Source: an uncultured Hyphomicrobiaceae bacterium
Lineage (GTDB): Bacteria > Pseudomonadota > Alphaproteobacteria > Rhizobiales > CALHAX01
Direction: 5' to 3'
NCBI GenBank assembly: GCA_937931785.1
Contig: CALHAX010000016.1
Coordinates: 1-38,717 of the forward strand
DNA: 38,717 bases
The notes beneath the pieces were generated by a model. The model made no database searches. It saw nothing but the letters and a program-made list of their open reading frames with translations, and was not told the DNA's origin. The translations under genes and the position numbers were made by a program. Positions 1 through 8,846 of the stretch are shown here, in pieces (the stretch's first letter is position 1; each line of letters opens with the position of its first letter).

Positions 1-1
1 T

Positions 2-334
2 GGCATCGCCGGAACAAGTGTCAAAGTCGCATTGTTGGGACCGCTTGCTGTGGCGTCCACCAGGCAGCAACAGGGTTTTGGCAGCGCCATTGTTCGGAAC
101 GGATTGCAACGGCTGGAGAATGTCGGCGTCACCCATGTCTATGTTCTGGGCGATCCCGCTTATTACAGTCGTTTCGGCTTTATGACTGAGAGAAAAGTAA
201 CGCCACCGTATCCCCTGCCCAAGGAATGGCATGCTGCGTGGCAGTCCATTGGGCTCGGACATGCAGAGAAGCTTCGCCATGGCGAGCTTTTCGTTCCGCA
301 ACCATGGTTCCAGCAGGCATTGTGGGCACCTTAG
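2..334 (+). CDS. GNAT family N-acetyltransferase (YhbS-like), 5' end missing
   Basis: The reading frame is open to the left edge, so only the C-terminal ~110 residues are present; a TTG at 32 is an internal codon, not a convincing start. The visible part carries the GNAT acetyl-CoA binding region: a beta strand LGPLAV followed by the loop RQQQGFGSAIVRNGL (Q/R-x-x-G-x-G/A motif A), then the strand VYVLGDPAYYSRFGF, which is characteristic of the YhbS-type subfamily. The family transfers acetyl groups from acetyl-CoA to amines; the substrate cannot be told. It converges on the heme A synthase gene, with about 84 bases between the stops. The family assignment is secure and the substrate is unknown. 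Confidence 0.85.
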   Translation, partial: GIAGTSVKVALLGPLAVASTRQQQGFGSAIVRNGLQRLENVGVTHVYVLGDPAYYSRFGFMTERKVTPPYPLPKEWHAAWQSIGLGHAEKLRHGELFVPQPWFQQALWAP

Positions 335-418
335 CGGCTTCACGAAAATCTCCTCACGGCCCTTCGAAACAGATCGGTTGCTCTACTCTTTCGTCTAAAA
401 ACACCCCAACGCCAGACA

Positions 419-1477
419 TCACGCCCGTCCACTCCCCCGTACCGCATCCATGTGCACCAGCGCGACCGTCAGCACAGCGAGCGCACCGGCTTGATGTGCA
501 ACACCAAGGTGCACAGGCACAGCCGCTAGCAACGTCGCAATCCCCAGCACCACCTGCGCAACAACGGCACCACCGAGCCAGACCGCAGACCGCCGTCCAC
601 CGAGCGATGGTTGCTGCAAGACCTGCCAGGCATGCAGCAAGGCCCAGACCGTAATCGCATACGCCAGAATCCGGTGATTGAACTGAACGGTGAGCGCATT
701 CTCGAACAGGTTCGACCAACCCGGTGACATCACAAACAATCCATCCGGGATGAATGCCCCATCGATCAGCGGCCACGTGTTGTGAGAGAGCCCGGCACGC
801 ATCCCGGCAACAAACGCACCGGAGATAATCTGGAGAAAAACAGCCAGGCCGAGACCGAACGCTGACCATGACACCCAGCGCGGGAGCGCATGAAACGTGT
901 CGTCGTGCTCTTCACCACGCCACTCGCGCAAGATGATCCGCACCAGAAACACATAAATCAGAACGGCCAGACCAAGGTGCGCTGCCAGGCGATATTGACT
1001 GACGTCCACGCGTCCCGAAAGACCACTCTTGACCATATACCAGCCAAGCGCGCCTTGCAGGCCACCAAGAACGAACATGCCAATCAAAGGCAGTTTCAGG
1101 CGCGACGGGATCGCACCGCGTGCCAGAAACCAAAGGAACGGGAGTAAAAACACCACACCAATCAAACGTCCAAGAAAGCGGTGCCCCCATTCCCACCAGA
1201 AAATAAACCTGAACTCCGCCAACGACATCCCCGCATTCACTTCGATGTACTCCGGAATAAGCTTGTACTTGTCGAAGGCCTCCTGCCAGTCCGCAGCATT
1301 CAATGGCGGAATGGCGCCCATGATGGGTTTCCACTCGGTGATCGAAAGGCCGGAGTCGGTGAGGCGTGTGGCACCGCCAACCAGAACCATCACAACGATC
1401 AACCCGGCGACACATACCAGCCACCACAGCACGGCCCGTGAAACCCGTTCATCCTGCATGTCCAAAGTGGGCGTCAT
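419..1477 (-). CDS. ctaA: heme A synthase (COX15/CtaA family)
   Basis: A 352-residue integral membrane protein with about eight hydrophobic segments. It should oxidise the C8 methyl of heme O to the formyl group of heme A for aa3-type cytochrome oxidase, in the cytoplasmic membrane. The family's histidine signatures are visible: WGHRFLGR, AHLGLAV, QFNHRILAY and VAHQAGA, the expected heme-ligating positions of the two four-helix halves. The N-terminal GGATRLTDSGLSITEWKP block is typical of the COX15-like (type 2) proteins of alphaproteobacteria and mitochondria. The ATG at 1477 has GGGGAG a few bases upstream. The gene diverges from the DUF2842 gene, with about 100 bases between the starts that should hold both promoters. 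No other oxidase-assembly gene is in the window. Confidence 0.96.
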   Translation of the reverse strand: MTPTLDMQDERVSRAVLWWLVCVAGLIVVMVLVGGATRLTDSGLSITEWKPIMGAIPPLNAADWQEAFDKYKLIPEYIEVNAGMSLAEFRFIFWWEWGHRFLGRLIGVVFLLPFLWFLARGAIPSRLKLPLIGMFVLGGLQGALGWYMVKSGLSGRVDVSQYRLAAHLGLAVLIYVFLVRIILREWRGEEHDDTFHALPRWVSWSAFGLGLAVFLQIISGAFVAGMRAGLSHNTWPLIDGAFIPDGLFVMSPGWSNLFENALTVQFNHRILAYAITVWALLHAWQVLQQPSLGGRRSAVWLGGAVVAQVVLGIATLLAAVPVHLGVAHQAGALAVLTVALVHMDAVRGSGRA

Positions 1478-1578
1478 TGTCGCTCCCCGTCTGTCTCGCC
1501 TAATGGATCGTGCATAGGCTATACGGAACGTACACCAAATGCGCTCAACCGACGCGCGACCAACGATGGACCACGCTC

Positions 1579-1791
1579 ATGAGCGACAGCACGCGCAAAC
1601 TCATTGGCACCGTTCTGCTGCTGATCTTCGTGTTCGTCTACGCGATGATCGTGATCAACATCGGCCCCGTGCTGCTGGTTGAAGGCACGCCATGGTGGGC
1701 GCAACTCGCGTTCTACGCGATCGGCGGACTGGCGTGGACCATCCCGGCCGCCATGCTCATCAAATGGATGGCACAAGGCCGCGTGTTCTAG
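1579..1791 (+). CDS. DUF2842 small membrane protein
   Basis: A 70-residue protein with two predicted transmembrane helices (about residues 6-28 and 39-62) and a short basic C-terminus ending in QGRVF. The start MSDSTRKLIGTVLLL resembles the DUF2842 family, a small alphaproteobacterial membrane protein of unknown function. An upstream TTG/ATG extension to 1510 is possible, but it would add 23 polar residues with no family resemblance, so the ATG at 1579 is preferred. The gene diverges from ctaA and its stop lies three bases from the stop of the convergent polysaccharide deacetylase gene. The function is unknown; placement next to ctaA may hint at respiratory membrane biology, but that is only inference. 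Confidence 0.82.
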   Translation: MSDSTRKLIGTVLLLIFVFVYAMIVINIGPVLLVEGTPWWAQLAFYAIGGLAWTIPAAMLIKWMAQGRVF

Positions 1792-1794
1792 GCA

Positions 1795-2850
1795 TTAACT
1801 GACGTTAAGCTTTCGCCCTTTGTTCAACAGGGCAAAGGGCGCTCCTGACAGAAGCACCTCAAGGTGACGCACATCCTGGAAATCGCCATTCAATGACAAG
1901 CGCGGCAACGCTGTCAGATGATCCGCATGTTCCGGGAACAGCATGCCTTTGCGAGTTGTCACAGCCGTTTTCATCCCGAGCGTTCGCAGCCAGTCGAATT
2001 CGCGTGGTCCGGCGCTGTTCTCGCAACCGTATGGGTAACTAAAATGCTGGGGTCGCTCACCAAGCTCTTCTTCCAACCGCCGCAAGTTCGTGTCAATCTG
2101 GCTGTGCATGCGATCTTCGGGAAGTTTTGCCAGTGCAAAGTGATCCGAGGTGTGCGCGGCAATGGTCGTCAGAGGATTGGCGTTCATGGTCCGCACTTCG
2201 TCCCACGTCATCAGCAGATCCGCAGCGAGAGCGGCTCCATCAACGCCATGTTCCTCGCTGAGTGTGCGTACCACACCCCGTGCCTCAACTTCATCGATAG
2301 AGCGCAGCCACCAGTAAATCTTTGAGTGTGCATCTTCCTTGCCGTGTCGTGTGGACGTCTCGAACGTCCAGGGCACGTCAAACATCTCGATCTCGACCCG
2401 GTTCGCCTTGCGGATTACCGCTTCGAGCGCAAGCCACCATAGATCTGCGGCACCGTCTGCAAAGCGGTCAGGGAGATAAACGGCATACGGCACCTTGTGC
2501 GCATCAAACACCGGCATGGCGTGCACAAGATTGTCGCGATACCCGTCGTCCAGCGTGAAGCTGACGAAAGGGCGCCCCATTTGATTATGCACCAACCGAT
2601 GATGCACCTCGTCCAGCGATACGATGTCAAACCCTTCAGAGCGGGTTTTTGCGATCGTCAGGTCAAGAAATTCAGGTGTAATCTGCAGGATACGGCTGGG
2701 CTCGAACGCCTCCCCCGACGGCGGACACACCTGATGCAGCATGAAAACAGCGCCCACACCTCGGGTCCAGGGCGCAACCAGGCGATATGCGCGTGTCGCA
2801 TGTAGGCCATTCAGGACCTGTTTGAGCAAACTTGTAGAACGACGACTCAT
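1795..2850 (-). CDS. polysaccharide deacetylase (NodB-homology) family protein
   Basis: 351 residues. The NodB-type metal-dependent deacetylase motifs are visible: FTLDDGYRDN near residues 98-107 (the DD pair with the catalytic base and metal-binding Asp), HTSDH at about 233-237 (metal-binding His pair) and FSYPYG further on. About 125 residues separate the first two motifs, as in the subclass found in exopolysaccharide loci rather than compact NodB enzymes. The family removes N- or O-acetyl groups from polysaccharides. There is no obvious signal peptide, so the site of action is uncertain. It heads the EPS locus divergently from the acetyltransferase at 2944, which suggests paired editing of acetylation of the same polymer (inference). 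The catalytic motifs look intact. Confidence 0.9.
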   Translation of the reverse strand: MSRRSTSLLKQVLNGLHATRAYRLVAPWTRGVGAVFMLHQVCPPSGEAFEPSRILQITPEFLDLTIAKTRSEGFDIVSLDEVHHRLVHNQMGRPFVSFTLDDGYRDNLVHAMPVFDAHKVPYAVYLPDRFADGAADLWWLALEAVIRKANRVEIEMFDVPWTFETSTRHGKEDAHSKIYWWLRSIDEVEARGVVRTLSEEHGVDGAALAADLLMTWDEVRTMNANPLTTIAAHTSDHFALAKLPEDRMHSQIDTNLRRLEEELGERPQHFSYPYGCENSAGPREFDWLRTLGMKTAVTTRKGMLFPEHADHLTALPRLSLNGDFQDVRHLEVLLSGAPFALLNKGRKLNVS

Positions 2851-2943
2851 GGAACGCCCTGTCAGTCATCTGCTGATCTGTTAACCGAGATCGCGTAGAA
2901 ACAATCTGAACTTTAAATCTGCAGCACTGTAAATGAGATTAAC

Positions 2944-4251
2944 TTGCCATCATTATTGCAATTGACGCTGCAAGAAAGACGAAAAAGAACGACCAACGCC
3001 GACGATCGACCTCAAATGGGACGCCCCTTGGGACACGCCTTTTACACGCAGTCGTCTGCCACGGCGCGCAACACGGTTAATATCGCGTTGCCGCCTGTCG
3101 CCGTTCGTCTGGAGGCTGGTGTAACATTGAGCCTTACGGTCCATGACAGCCTTGCAGACATTCGCGCAGATCTGACGCAATTGCGTGACGGCCCCTACAG
3201 CACGCTGTTCAATTCTCCCGCTTGGTTGGAGAGCCGGATCGCACGTCGCACGGATTTCGGATCCCCATGCATTATTACAGCGCGTGACGAGAATGGTACC
3301 GTTGCGTTCATATGGCCCATGTCAATCTGCCGTTGCTTCGGTGCGTCGATTCTCGGATGGCTTGGTCAGGACATCTTTGCCGTCAACCTTGGCTGTTATC
3401 GTGCGGACATCGCAGCACAGTTGACAGGCGAAGATCTCAAGAAGATTTTTAACGGGTTGCGTCTGAGCGGTCTTCCAATCGATGCAGTGCATCTGTTGAA
3501 CCAGCCAAAGGTATGGAACGGTGTAATGAATCCGATGCTCGCGCTCGGACAACAGCTCGCACCGAATGCAAATTACGAACGTAAACTGCATACCGACTAC
3601 GACACATTATACACTGATACTTTCAGCTCACGCGAGCGACGCAATCACGCCCGACAACGGCGTCGACTGGCTGAACACGGCGATGTGGAGGTTGTATTTG
3701 CGACAACCAACACCGAGCGTGCCACGATCATCGACACGTTCTTCGCATTCAAAACCTCACAGTTAGAACACATCGGAGCCAAGAACCCATTCGCAAGCGA
3801 AACAGTCCAGGCTTTCTACCGGTCTGCCCTTGCCTCAACCAACAGCCACGGAGCTGAGCCAATCTTTTGTGGCTTGCGCATCAACGGGAAACTGATCGCG
3901 ACCCTGATTGGAGTCACGGAAGCAAAACGGTTTACAACCTTGATGAGCGCCATCACGCTTGATGATATCGCCAAGGCATCCCCCGGTCAGCAACTCCTCG
4001 AACAATTGGTGCATCACTTATGCACGCAAGGAATAGAAACCTTTGACTTCGGGCCAGGACCAAGTGCACAAAAACTCCGTTGGGAAATGCAGCCACATGC
4101 ACTCCACCACAGTTATATGGCCATGACCGCGCGTGCCTTGCCCGCAACCGCGCTCGCCTCCGCACGATCCCGCGTGATGCAAAAGCTGAAGGGGAATGAC
4201 CGCACATTCCGAATTTTAACGCAAGCACGTGCTCGTCTCATCGGTCGATAA
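2944..4251 (+). CDS. CelD/BcsL-like (FemAB-type) GNAT acetyltransferase
   Basis: Up to 435 residues, resembling the acetyltransferases of exopolysaccharide loci (Acetyltransf_6, CelD/FemAB-like). It has an N-terminal half with TLFNSPAWLESR, and a C-terminal GNAT-like half with FCGLRINGKLIATLIG, followed by SPGQQLLEQLVHHL and FDFGPGPSAQKLRW, where the acyl-CoA site is expected. The start is uncertain. The frame opens at a TTG (2944); an ATG lies at 3016 without a clear ribosome site; and a TTG at 3127 (giving MSLTVHD) is preceded by GGAGG at 3111-3115. The first ~60 residues look low-complexity, so one of the later starts may be real. It probably acylates an EPS precursor or sugar; the substrate is not known. 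Confidence 0.82.
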   Translation: MPSLLQLTLQERRKRTTNADDRPQMGRPLGHAFYTQSSATARNTVNIALPPVAVRLEAGVTLSLTVHDSLADIRADLTQLRDGPYSTLFNSPAWLESRIARRTDFGSPCIITARDENGTVAFIWPMSICRCFGASILGWLGQDIFAVNLGCYRADIAAQLTGEDLKKIFNGLRLSGLPIDAVHLLNQPKVWNGVMNPMLALGQQLAPNANYERKLHTDYDTLYTDTFSSRERRNHARQRRRLAEHGDVEVVFATTNTERATIIDTFFAFKTSQLEHIGAKNPFASETVQAFYRSALASTNSHGAEPIFCGLRINGKLIATLIGVTEAKRFTTLMSAITLDDIAKASPGQQLLEQLVHHLCTQGIETFDFGPGPSAQKLRWEMQPHALHHSYMAMTARALPATALASARSRVMQKLKGNDRTFRILTQARARLIGR

Positions 4252-4310
4252 ACTCCTGAGCTCAGCCATCAGATCTCATCAAAAAAACCTGTCTCACATA
4301 CCAATCGGCA

Positions 4311-4341
4311 TAAAAAAGGCCAGGATATAAATCCTGACCTT
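4311..4341 (-). terminator. Rho-independent terminator of the GumC-like gene
   Basis: Two 11-base arms (4316-4326 and 4331-4341) form a stem with one mismatch and a four-base loop. On the minus strand the hairpin is followed by a run of Ts (the complement of taaaaaa at 4311-4317). It lies about 50 bases past the stop of the gene ending at 4394. The opposite strand lacks a T tract, so it is oriented for the minus-strand gene. Confidence 0.75.
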
Positions 4342-4393
4342 CCAACTCACCCTATAATTTCATCGCACGCTACGAAGCCGCATCAAAAGTCAC

Positions 4394-6616
4394 TCACACT
4401 GCGGGAGGAACAGGGGCGGCCGTTGCAAACTGTGCACGAATTGCACTTTGCGCAGCGCGACGCGCAGGAGCCAGCGTAGCAACATTGAACTCTGGAACAT
4501 TGAATCCAAGGAACATTCCATTTGCAGTGCTTGTGTCAGCCGTGGTTCCTTTCACGATACCATGGTCGAAGCGGCCTTCAATCAAACTGAAGATCTCGAC
4601 ACCGGTTCCTGCTTCAGCCACAACCAGAACCTGATCGTAACTGCTATCCAGGCTATCCAGAAAGCGATTCACGGGTTCAGCATTGCGAGCATCCGACCAA
4701 TCGAACGCCGTGTTCCCAAATTCAATCATATCGGCACCACTTGCCTTATCGTGTCGAACAGCATCCTTGAATTCAAGTTTGCCTGTCAGAACCTCAGTCA
4801 AACCACCTGCAGCTTCCGACACCTGAGGAATAAAAGTCGCAGTGCTCTCACCAGAAATCATGATTGTACGCGCACCATTTTGTGCCAGTTGACGTCCGAG
4901 CTCAAGGCCACCTGCGAGGGCGGAAAATCCTTTGTCCGACGTCGTCACCATCGTTCTGAACCCGGGTTTTGACTGTCCACGTGCAATCAGAACTTCGGCA
5001 AGCTCACCATTGGAGTTGAAGGCTTTGCGACCAAGGGCCATGTCGTTTGCGCTCAAAGCCCGGTTCGATTCCAGGTCAGCGACCTGATTACTGGTGTCAT
5101 TGGACTGTAGCGCAGCAGTTCCAGCAGCAGCCGCACTCGCACCATAAACCAGGCCGCCACCACCACCAACAACATCGTTACGACGAGCGCCGCCTGCTCC
5201 CGGACCTGAACCATTGCCAGGCGCCGGTGTCATTTCCGGACGAGCAGCTGCCAACAAGGCCCGTGTGACCAACCACGCCAAACCAAGCAACAACGTAGCT
5301 GCCATTGCAAAAATACTCATCGGAAGCTTTTGCGGAAAAGACGGGATGCTGGTTACGCGAGCTTTTTCAACGATACGGGCGTAAACGGGGAGATTTCGAC
5401 TTGCGCTCGCAGAACTCGCTTCATCAAACTTGCGGAGCATCGCGTCATAAAGGGTACGCTTGGATCGCGCCTCACGCTCAAGAAGCGTGACCCGCACCTG
5501 ATCGTTCCCTGTTTTCGATGCTTGTCCCCGAACTTGATCAAGGCTCTCACGAAGAGAGGCCTCACGCGCACCAGCGATACGCGCTTCGTTTTCAAGTCCA
5601 CGTACAATTTTCCGTACTTCCGCATTGATTTGCCGCGTGATTCCCGCACGTTCCGAAATCACCTGACGCATCTGTGGGTGTTGGGGCAACAACGTCGCCG
5701 ACAGCTCGGAAATCCGCCGTTGCACCTGAACCCGCTGCTCGAGAAGGCGTTGTATCAACTGGGAGCGCAAGACATCAGGAGCAGAATCCACCGTTCCATT
5801 TGACAGCATTTCACGGATTTGGCGTGAACGTGCAACGGCTTCGCTGCGTTGCGCCTTGGCGATACTCAGCTGACTGTTGACCTCTGACAACTGCTGTTGA
5901 CTTAAAGTCGTATTGTTCTGACCGGAATAGAGTCCTGTTTCGCTGCGAAATTTCTCCAGTTTGAAATCAGCCGCTTCGACCTGTTTCTTGAGATCTTCAA
6001 GTTGAAGCCGCAAGGACTCTGTTTCATCCTTCGTTTGCGTTGCCTGACGCCCGCGCTGCCATTCAAGATAACCTTCCGCAAGCGCATTGGCCGCATCTGC
6101 AGCCAGCTTGGGATCTTCAGATGTCATATCAACGGCAATGATACGAGACTCCTTGATCGGATAAACGGTCAACTGCTTGCTGAACGCACGCAGAACACGC
6201 TCGTTTTCACTACCGTCCTTGCCACCGATGAGGCTTGAAAGAAATCCACCAGCTTTCAACGAGCTGTTAAACTCCGGCGAAAGGTTGAGACGCAGTTTCT
6301 TCACGACCTCACCAGCAAGATCGACAGAGCGAAGGACATGCACTTGCGAATTCACGGCTTCCTTGTCGAGGAGCGCAACAACGTCATTGCTTTGCCCTTG
6401 TTGCGCAGTTGGTCGGTCATAGATCGATTGATCGTTCTCGATAATCAGTCGCGTGGTTGAGGTGTACTGAGGTGTCACCAGGGTGAGGCCGAAGAATGTA
6501 ACCGCACCAACGCCAAGCGCCGCCGCAAGAAGTGTTTTCTTGCGATCCATGACGGCACGCCAAAGTGCCATAATGTCGATATCGTCCGGCGAAGCCGTAT
6601 GCATTGATTGTGTCAT
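4394..6616 (-). CDS. GumC/Wzz-type polysaccharide co-polymerase with degenerate BY-kinase-like tail
   Basis: 740 residues. The N-terminal Wzz domain starts at DIDIMALWRAVMDRKK, with a first membrane helix at about 28-48; a long periplasmic part rich in coiled coil (about 195-270 and 340-400) follows. The proline-containing SIPSFPQKLPMS lies just before the second helix at about 432-455, the classic Wzz layout. A Gly/Ala-rich linker (about 460-515) leads to a ~200-residue C-terminal domain arranged like a bacterial tyrosine kinase (BY-kinase). However, the Walker A position reads TTSDKGFSALAG with no GKS/T, and the Walker A' position reads MISGESTATF rather than a DxDxR-type motif. There is no tyrosine cluster at the end. 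It should control chain length in Wzy-dependent EPS export; kinase activity looks absent. It diverges from the Wza-like gene. Confidence 0.9.
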   Translation of the reverse strand: MTQSMHTASPDDIDIMALWRAVMDRKKTLLAAALGVGAVTFFGLTLVTPQYTSTTRLIIENDQSIYDRPTAQQGQSNDVVALLDKEAVNSQVHVLRSVDLAGEVVKKLRLNLSPEFNSSLKAGGFLSSLIGGKDGSENERVLRAFSKQLTVYPIKESRIIAVDMTSEDPKLAADAANALAEGYLEWQRGRQATQTKDETESLRLQLEDLKKQVEAADFKLEKFRSETGLYSGQNNTTLSQQQLSEVNSQLSIAKAQRSEAVARSRQIREMLSNGTVDSAPDVLRSQLIQRLLEQRVQVQRRISELSATLLPQHPQMRQVISERAGITRQINAEVRKIVRGLENEARIAGAREASLRESLDQVRGQASKTGNDQVRVTLLEREARSKRTLYDAMLRKFDEASSASASRNLPVYARIVEKARVTSIPSFPQKLPMSIFAMAATLLLGLAWLVTRALLAAARPEMTPAPGNGSGPGAGGARRNDVVGGGGGLVYGASAAAAGTAALQSNDTSNQVADLESNRALSANDMALGRKAFNSNGELAEVLIARGQSKPGFRTMVTTSDKGFSALAGGLELGRQLAQNGARTIMISGESTATFIPQVSEAAGGLTEVLTGKLEFKDAVRHDKASGADMIEFGNTAFDWSDARNAEPVNRFLDSLDSSYDQVLVVAEAGTGVEIFSLIEGRFDHGIVKGTTADTSTANGMFLGFNVPEFNVATLAPARRAAQSAIRAQFATAAPVPPAV

Positions 6617-6779
6617 CGGTTTACTCTACCTGGCAGACAGTATGTTTGTGCCTTGTGCCCTGAGACGGTTAGTGGACCGTAAAATTATCAGAATGCGTCA
6701 GGCGCTCAGATTTTCTTAACCAACTTCGTGCCTAATCGGATGCAGAGTATTTTTATGCCGAGTACGAAGGACAGTAAAA
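6617..6779. promoter_or_regulatory. divergent promoter region between gumC-like and wza-like genes
   Basis: 163 non-coding bases separate the two divergent EPS starts, so both promoters must lie here. The stretch is AT-rich towards the wza side, with ttttcttaac at 6711-6720. AAGGA (about 6767-6771) is positioned as the ribosome site for the ATG at 6780. I cannot assign -35/-10 boxes with confidence. Confidence 0.5.
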
Positions 6780-7589
6780 ATGTACCCGCGTCTGATTTTC
6801 GTTTGCGCCGTTGGTCTTGTAGCGTTGAGCGGTTGCAAGCATCGTGACAGTTTTGCCGAATTTGGTACACCAAGCGCCTCAGTGCAGCCTGCGTCCACGA
6901 TCGAGTCAACTGAACGCAGCAACCCATTATCGCGTCTGGGCAATGCCCTTTTTGGCTCCCGAAGCGCCTCCGTTGAGATCAACGATCCCACAATCGATGG
7001 TGAGGATCCGATCCAGTATGTCGATCCCGTAACACCACCATATCAACCATCTTACAAGTCTGCGCCAGCAACACGCGAATACGTCGCGAGTGCCAAGGAT
7101 GCGGCTTACACGGACGAAATTGATACACTTCCGGCCTACACCCTGGATCACGGTGACCGAATTCGGGTTTTCGTCTACGACCAACCCAACCTCTCGCGGG
7201 TTTACAACGTCGATGGTCAGGGACGTATTTCTGTACCACTCGTTGGCTCCATCCTTGCACGTGGACGCACGACCCGCACACTGGAAGGTATCATCAAGAG
7301 CGGCCTTGAACGCAAGTATGTGAAAGACGCCAAGGTCTCGATCGAAGTTGCTGTCTACCGGCCATTTTTCATTCACGGTGAAGTTCGCACGCCAGGCCAG
7401 TTTCCTTACGTCTATGGTATGACAGTGGAAGCAGCCATCGCAACGGCAGGCGGTTTCTCTCCCCGTGCAAAGAAATACGGCATCAAGATTGTCCGCTCAG
7501 TGGACGGGTCACGAGACATGATCATCACCGATCCTTCGGCTTATGTCCGACCTGGCGATGTCATCATGGTTGATGAACGCTTTTTCTAA
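6780..7589 (+). CDS. Wza-like polysaccharide export lipoprotein (Poly_export/SLBB)
   Basis: 269 residues. A lipoprotein signal peptide ends in the lipobox L-S-G-C with Cys19 as the predicted lipidated residue. After a Ser/Pro-rich spacer of about 90 residues comes the Poly_export domain, with YTLDHGDRIRVFVYDQP and DGQGRISVPLVGSILARG, then a SLBB domain with FIHGEVRTPGQFPYVYGMTVEAAIATAGGF and a closing YVRPGDVIMVDE. The family forms the outer-membrane translocon that exports capsule or EPS. It is shorter than E. coli Wza (about 380) and has one SLBB copy, as is common in alphaproteobacterial EPS loci. The GumC-like gene diverges upstream; the GT4 gene begins 23 bases downstream, so an operon is likely. 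Confidence 0.94.
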   Translation: MYPRLIFVCAVGLVALSGCKHRDSFAEFGTPSASVQPASTIESTERSNPLSRLGNALFGSRSASVEINDPTIDGEDPIQYVDPVTPPYQPSYKSAPATREYVASAKDAAYTDEIDTLPAYTLDHGDRIRVFVYDQPNLSRVYNVDGQGRISVPLVGSILARGRTTRTLEGIIKSGLERKYVKDAKVSIEVAVYRPFFIHGEVRTPGQFPYVYGMTVEAAIATAGGFSPRAKKYGIKIVRSVDGSRDMIITDPSAYVRPGDVIMVDERFF

Positions 7590-7612
7590 GGCCTGACAGA
7601 GTTGCGCAGGCG

Positions 7613-8779
7613 ATGGAGGACGATTTGCAGTCGTTTCGAATTCTTCACTGCCTGCGCGCCCCGTTGGGTGGGCTTTTCCGACACGTTTATGATCTTGCCA
7701 CCGAGCAAGCAGCCCAGGGACACGACGTCGGCATCTTGTGCGACTCCACAACAGGTGATGGCCTGACGGAGGCAAAGCTCACGGAACTCGCAGCGATTTG
7801 TTCCCTCGGCGTTCACACGACGCCAATGAGTCGACTGGTCAGTCACAACGACGCCTCTGCTCTGCGCAAGACAATCGCACTTGCAAAAGAGTTACGCTGC
7901 GACGTGTTGCATGGGCACGGTGCAAAAGGGGGGCTTTATGCCCGCCTGGCTTCACGCACGAACCGTCGAAGTGGCATTCATGCAAATTCGTTCTATACCC
8001 CGCATGGCGGCACTTTGAACTATAAGCCGGGAAGCCTCGTCTCACGGATTTTCCTTGCGATTGAAAAGAAGTTGCTGCCGATCACAGACGGATTGTGCTT
8101 TGAAAGCCAGTACGCTTGCGACAAGTTCAATACAATGGTCGGCACACCAGAATGCAAAGTTGCCGTTATCCCGAACGGTGTGCGTCCAACAGAGTTTACC
8201 CCCCATATCCTGCGTGACGATGCTGCTGACTTTGTCTTCCTTGGCGAAATTCGGGAAGTTAAAGGCGTGGATCTCCTTGTGGAAGCCATCGCCAATATGA
8301 AACAGAGCCATAACGCGACAGTTTGCGTTGTCGGCGAGGGGCCTTTGCGTGACGACATGATGGCCCGCGCAGAAACCCTCGGGGTTTCCGGAAACATGAC
8401 TTGGCCTGGCGCGATGCCGGCAGCTGAAGCTTTTAAGCGGGGGCGAAATTTCGTGATGCCGTCGCGTAACGAGTCGTTTCCCTACGTTGTGCTTGAAGCT
8501 GCGGCGCAAGGCATTCCCGCACTTGTAACCAACGTTGGCGGTGTTGCCGAGATTACCGAGCCTGGCGACCCGTTCCTCTTGCGACACGATTGCGCAGACA
8601 CTCTCACCAAGGCAATGATCGACGCATTGGACAATCCAGCATCACTCGCAGAACGCACGCATGCATTGCGCGAGCGCGTGCGAACACATTTTTCCACCGC
8701 AGGAATGGCACGCTCAATCGTTGACGTTTACAGTTTGGCAAGCATGTCCACAGGCGAAACACACGCAATGGCTGCATAG
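7613..8779 (+). CDS. glycosyltransferase family 4 protein
   Basis: 388 residues with a GT-B layout. The N-terminal Rossmann half starts with FRILHCLRAPLGGLFRHVYDL (shown here only as the gene's opening block), with the glycine loop common to GT4 enzymes that take lipid-linked acceptors. The C-terminal half has VFLGEIREVKGVDLLVEA, CVVGEGPLRDDM and NESFPYVVLEAAAQGIPALV, the E-x7-E donor-binding signature. It should transfer a nucleotide-activated sugar to the growing EPS repeat unit on undecaprenyl diphosphate at the cytoplasmic face. It sits between the wza-like and wcaJ-like genes. Donor and linkage cannot be read from sequence. It is the only non-initiating glycosyltransferase in the locus, so a complete repeat unit probably needs further transferases encoded elsewhere. 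Confidence 0.93.
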   Translation: MEDDLQSFRILHCLRAPLGGLFRHVYDLATEQAAQGHDVGILCDSTTGDGLTEAKLTELAAICSLGVHTTPMSRLVSHNDASALRKTIALAKELRCDVLHGHGAKGGLYARLASRTNRRSGIHANSFYTPHGGTLNYKPGSLVSRIFLAIEKKLLPITDGLCFESQYACDKFNTMVGTPECKVAVIPNGVRPTEFTPHILRDDAADFVFLGEIREVKGVDLLVEAIANMKQSHNATVCVVGEGPLRDDMMARAETLGVSGNMTWPGAMPAAEAFKRGRNFVMPSRNESFPYVVLEAAAQGIPALVTNVGGVAEITEPGDPFLLRHDCADTLTKAMIDALDNPASLAERTHALRERVRTHFSTAGMARSIVDVYSLASMSTGETHAMAA

Positions 8780-8846
8780 GTTCGAAGACATGCTGGAAGC
8801 GTTTGCTGTGGCACAAGCCATGCATCGCCCAGCTTGATCGATAACC

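Noticed and set aside
2881-2943. CtrA-like TTAAC boxes in several promoters (also 6716-6720 and 15439-15443)
   Set aside because: Only half-sites are present; none has the TTAA-N7-TTAA spacing, and five-base matches are expected often by chance in this length.
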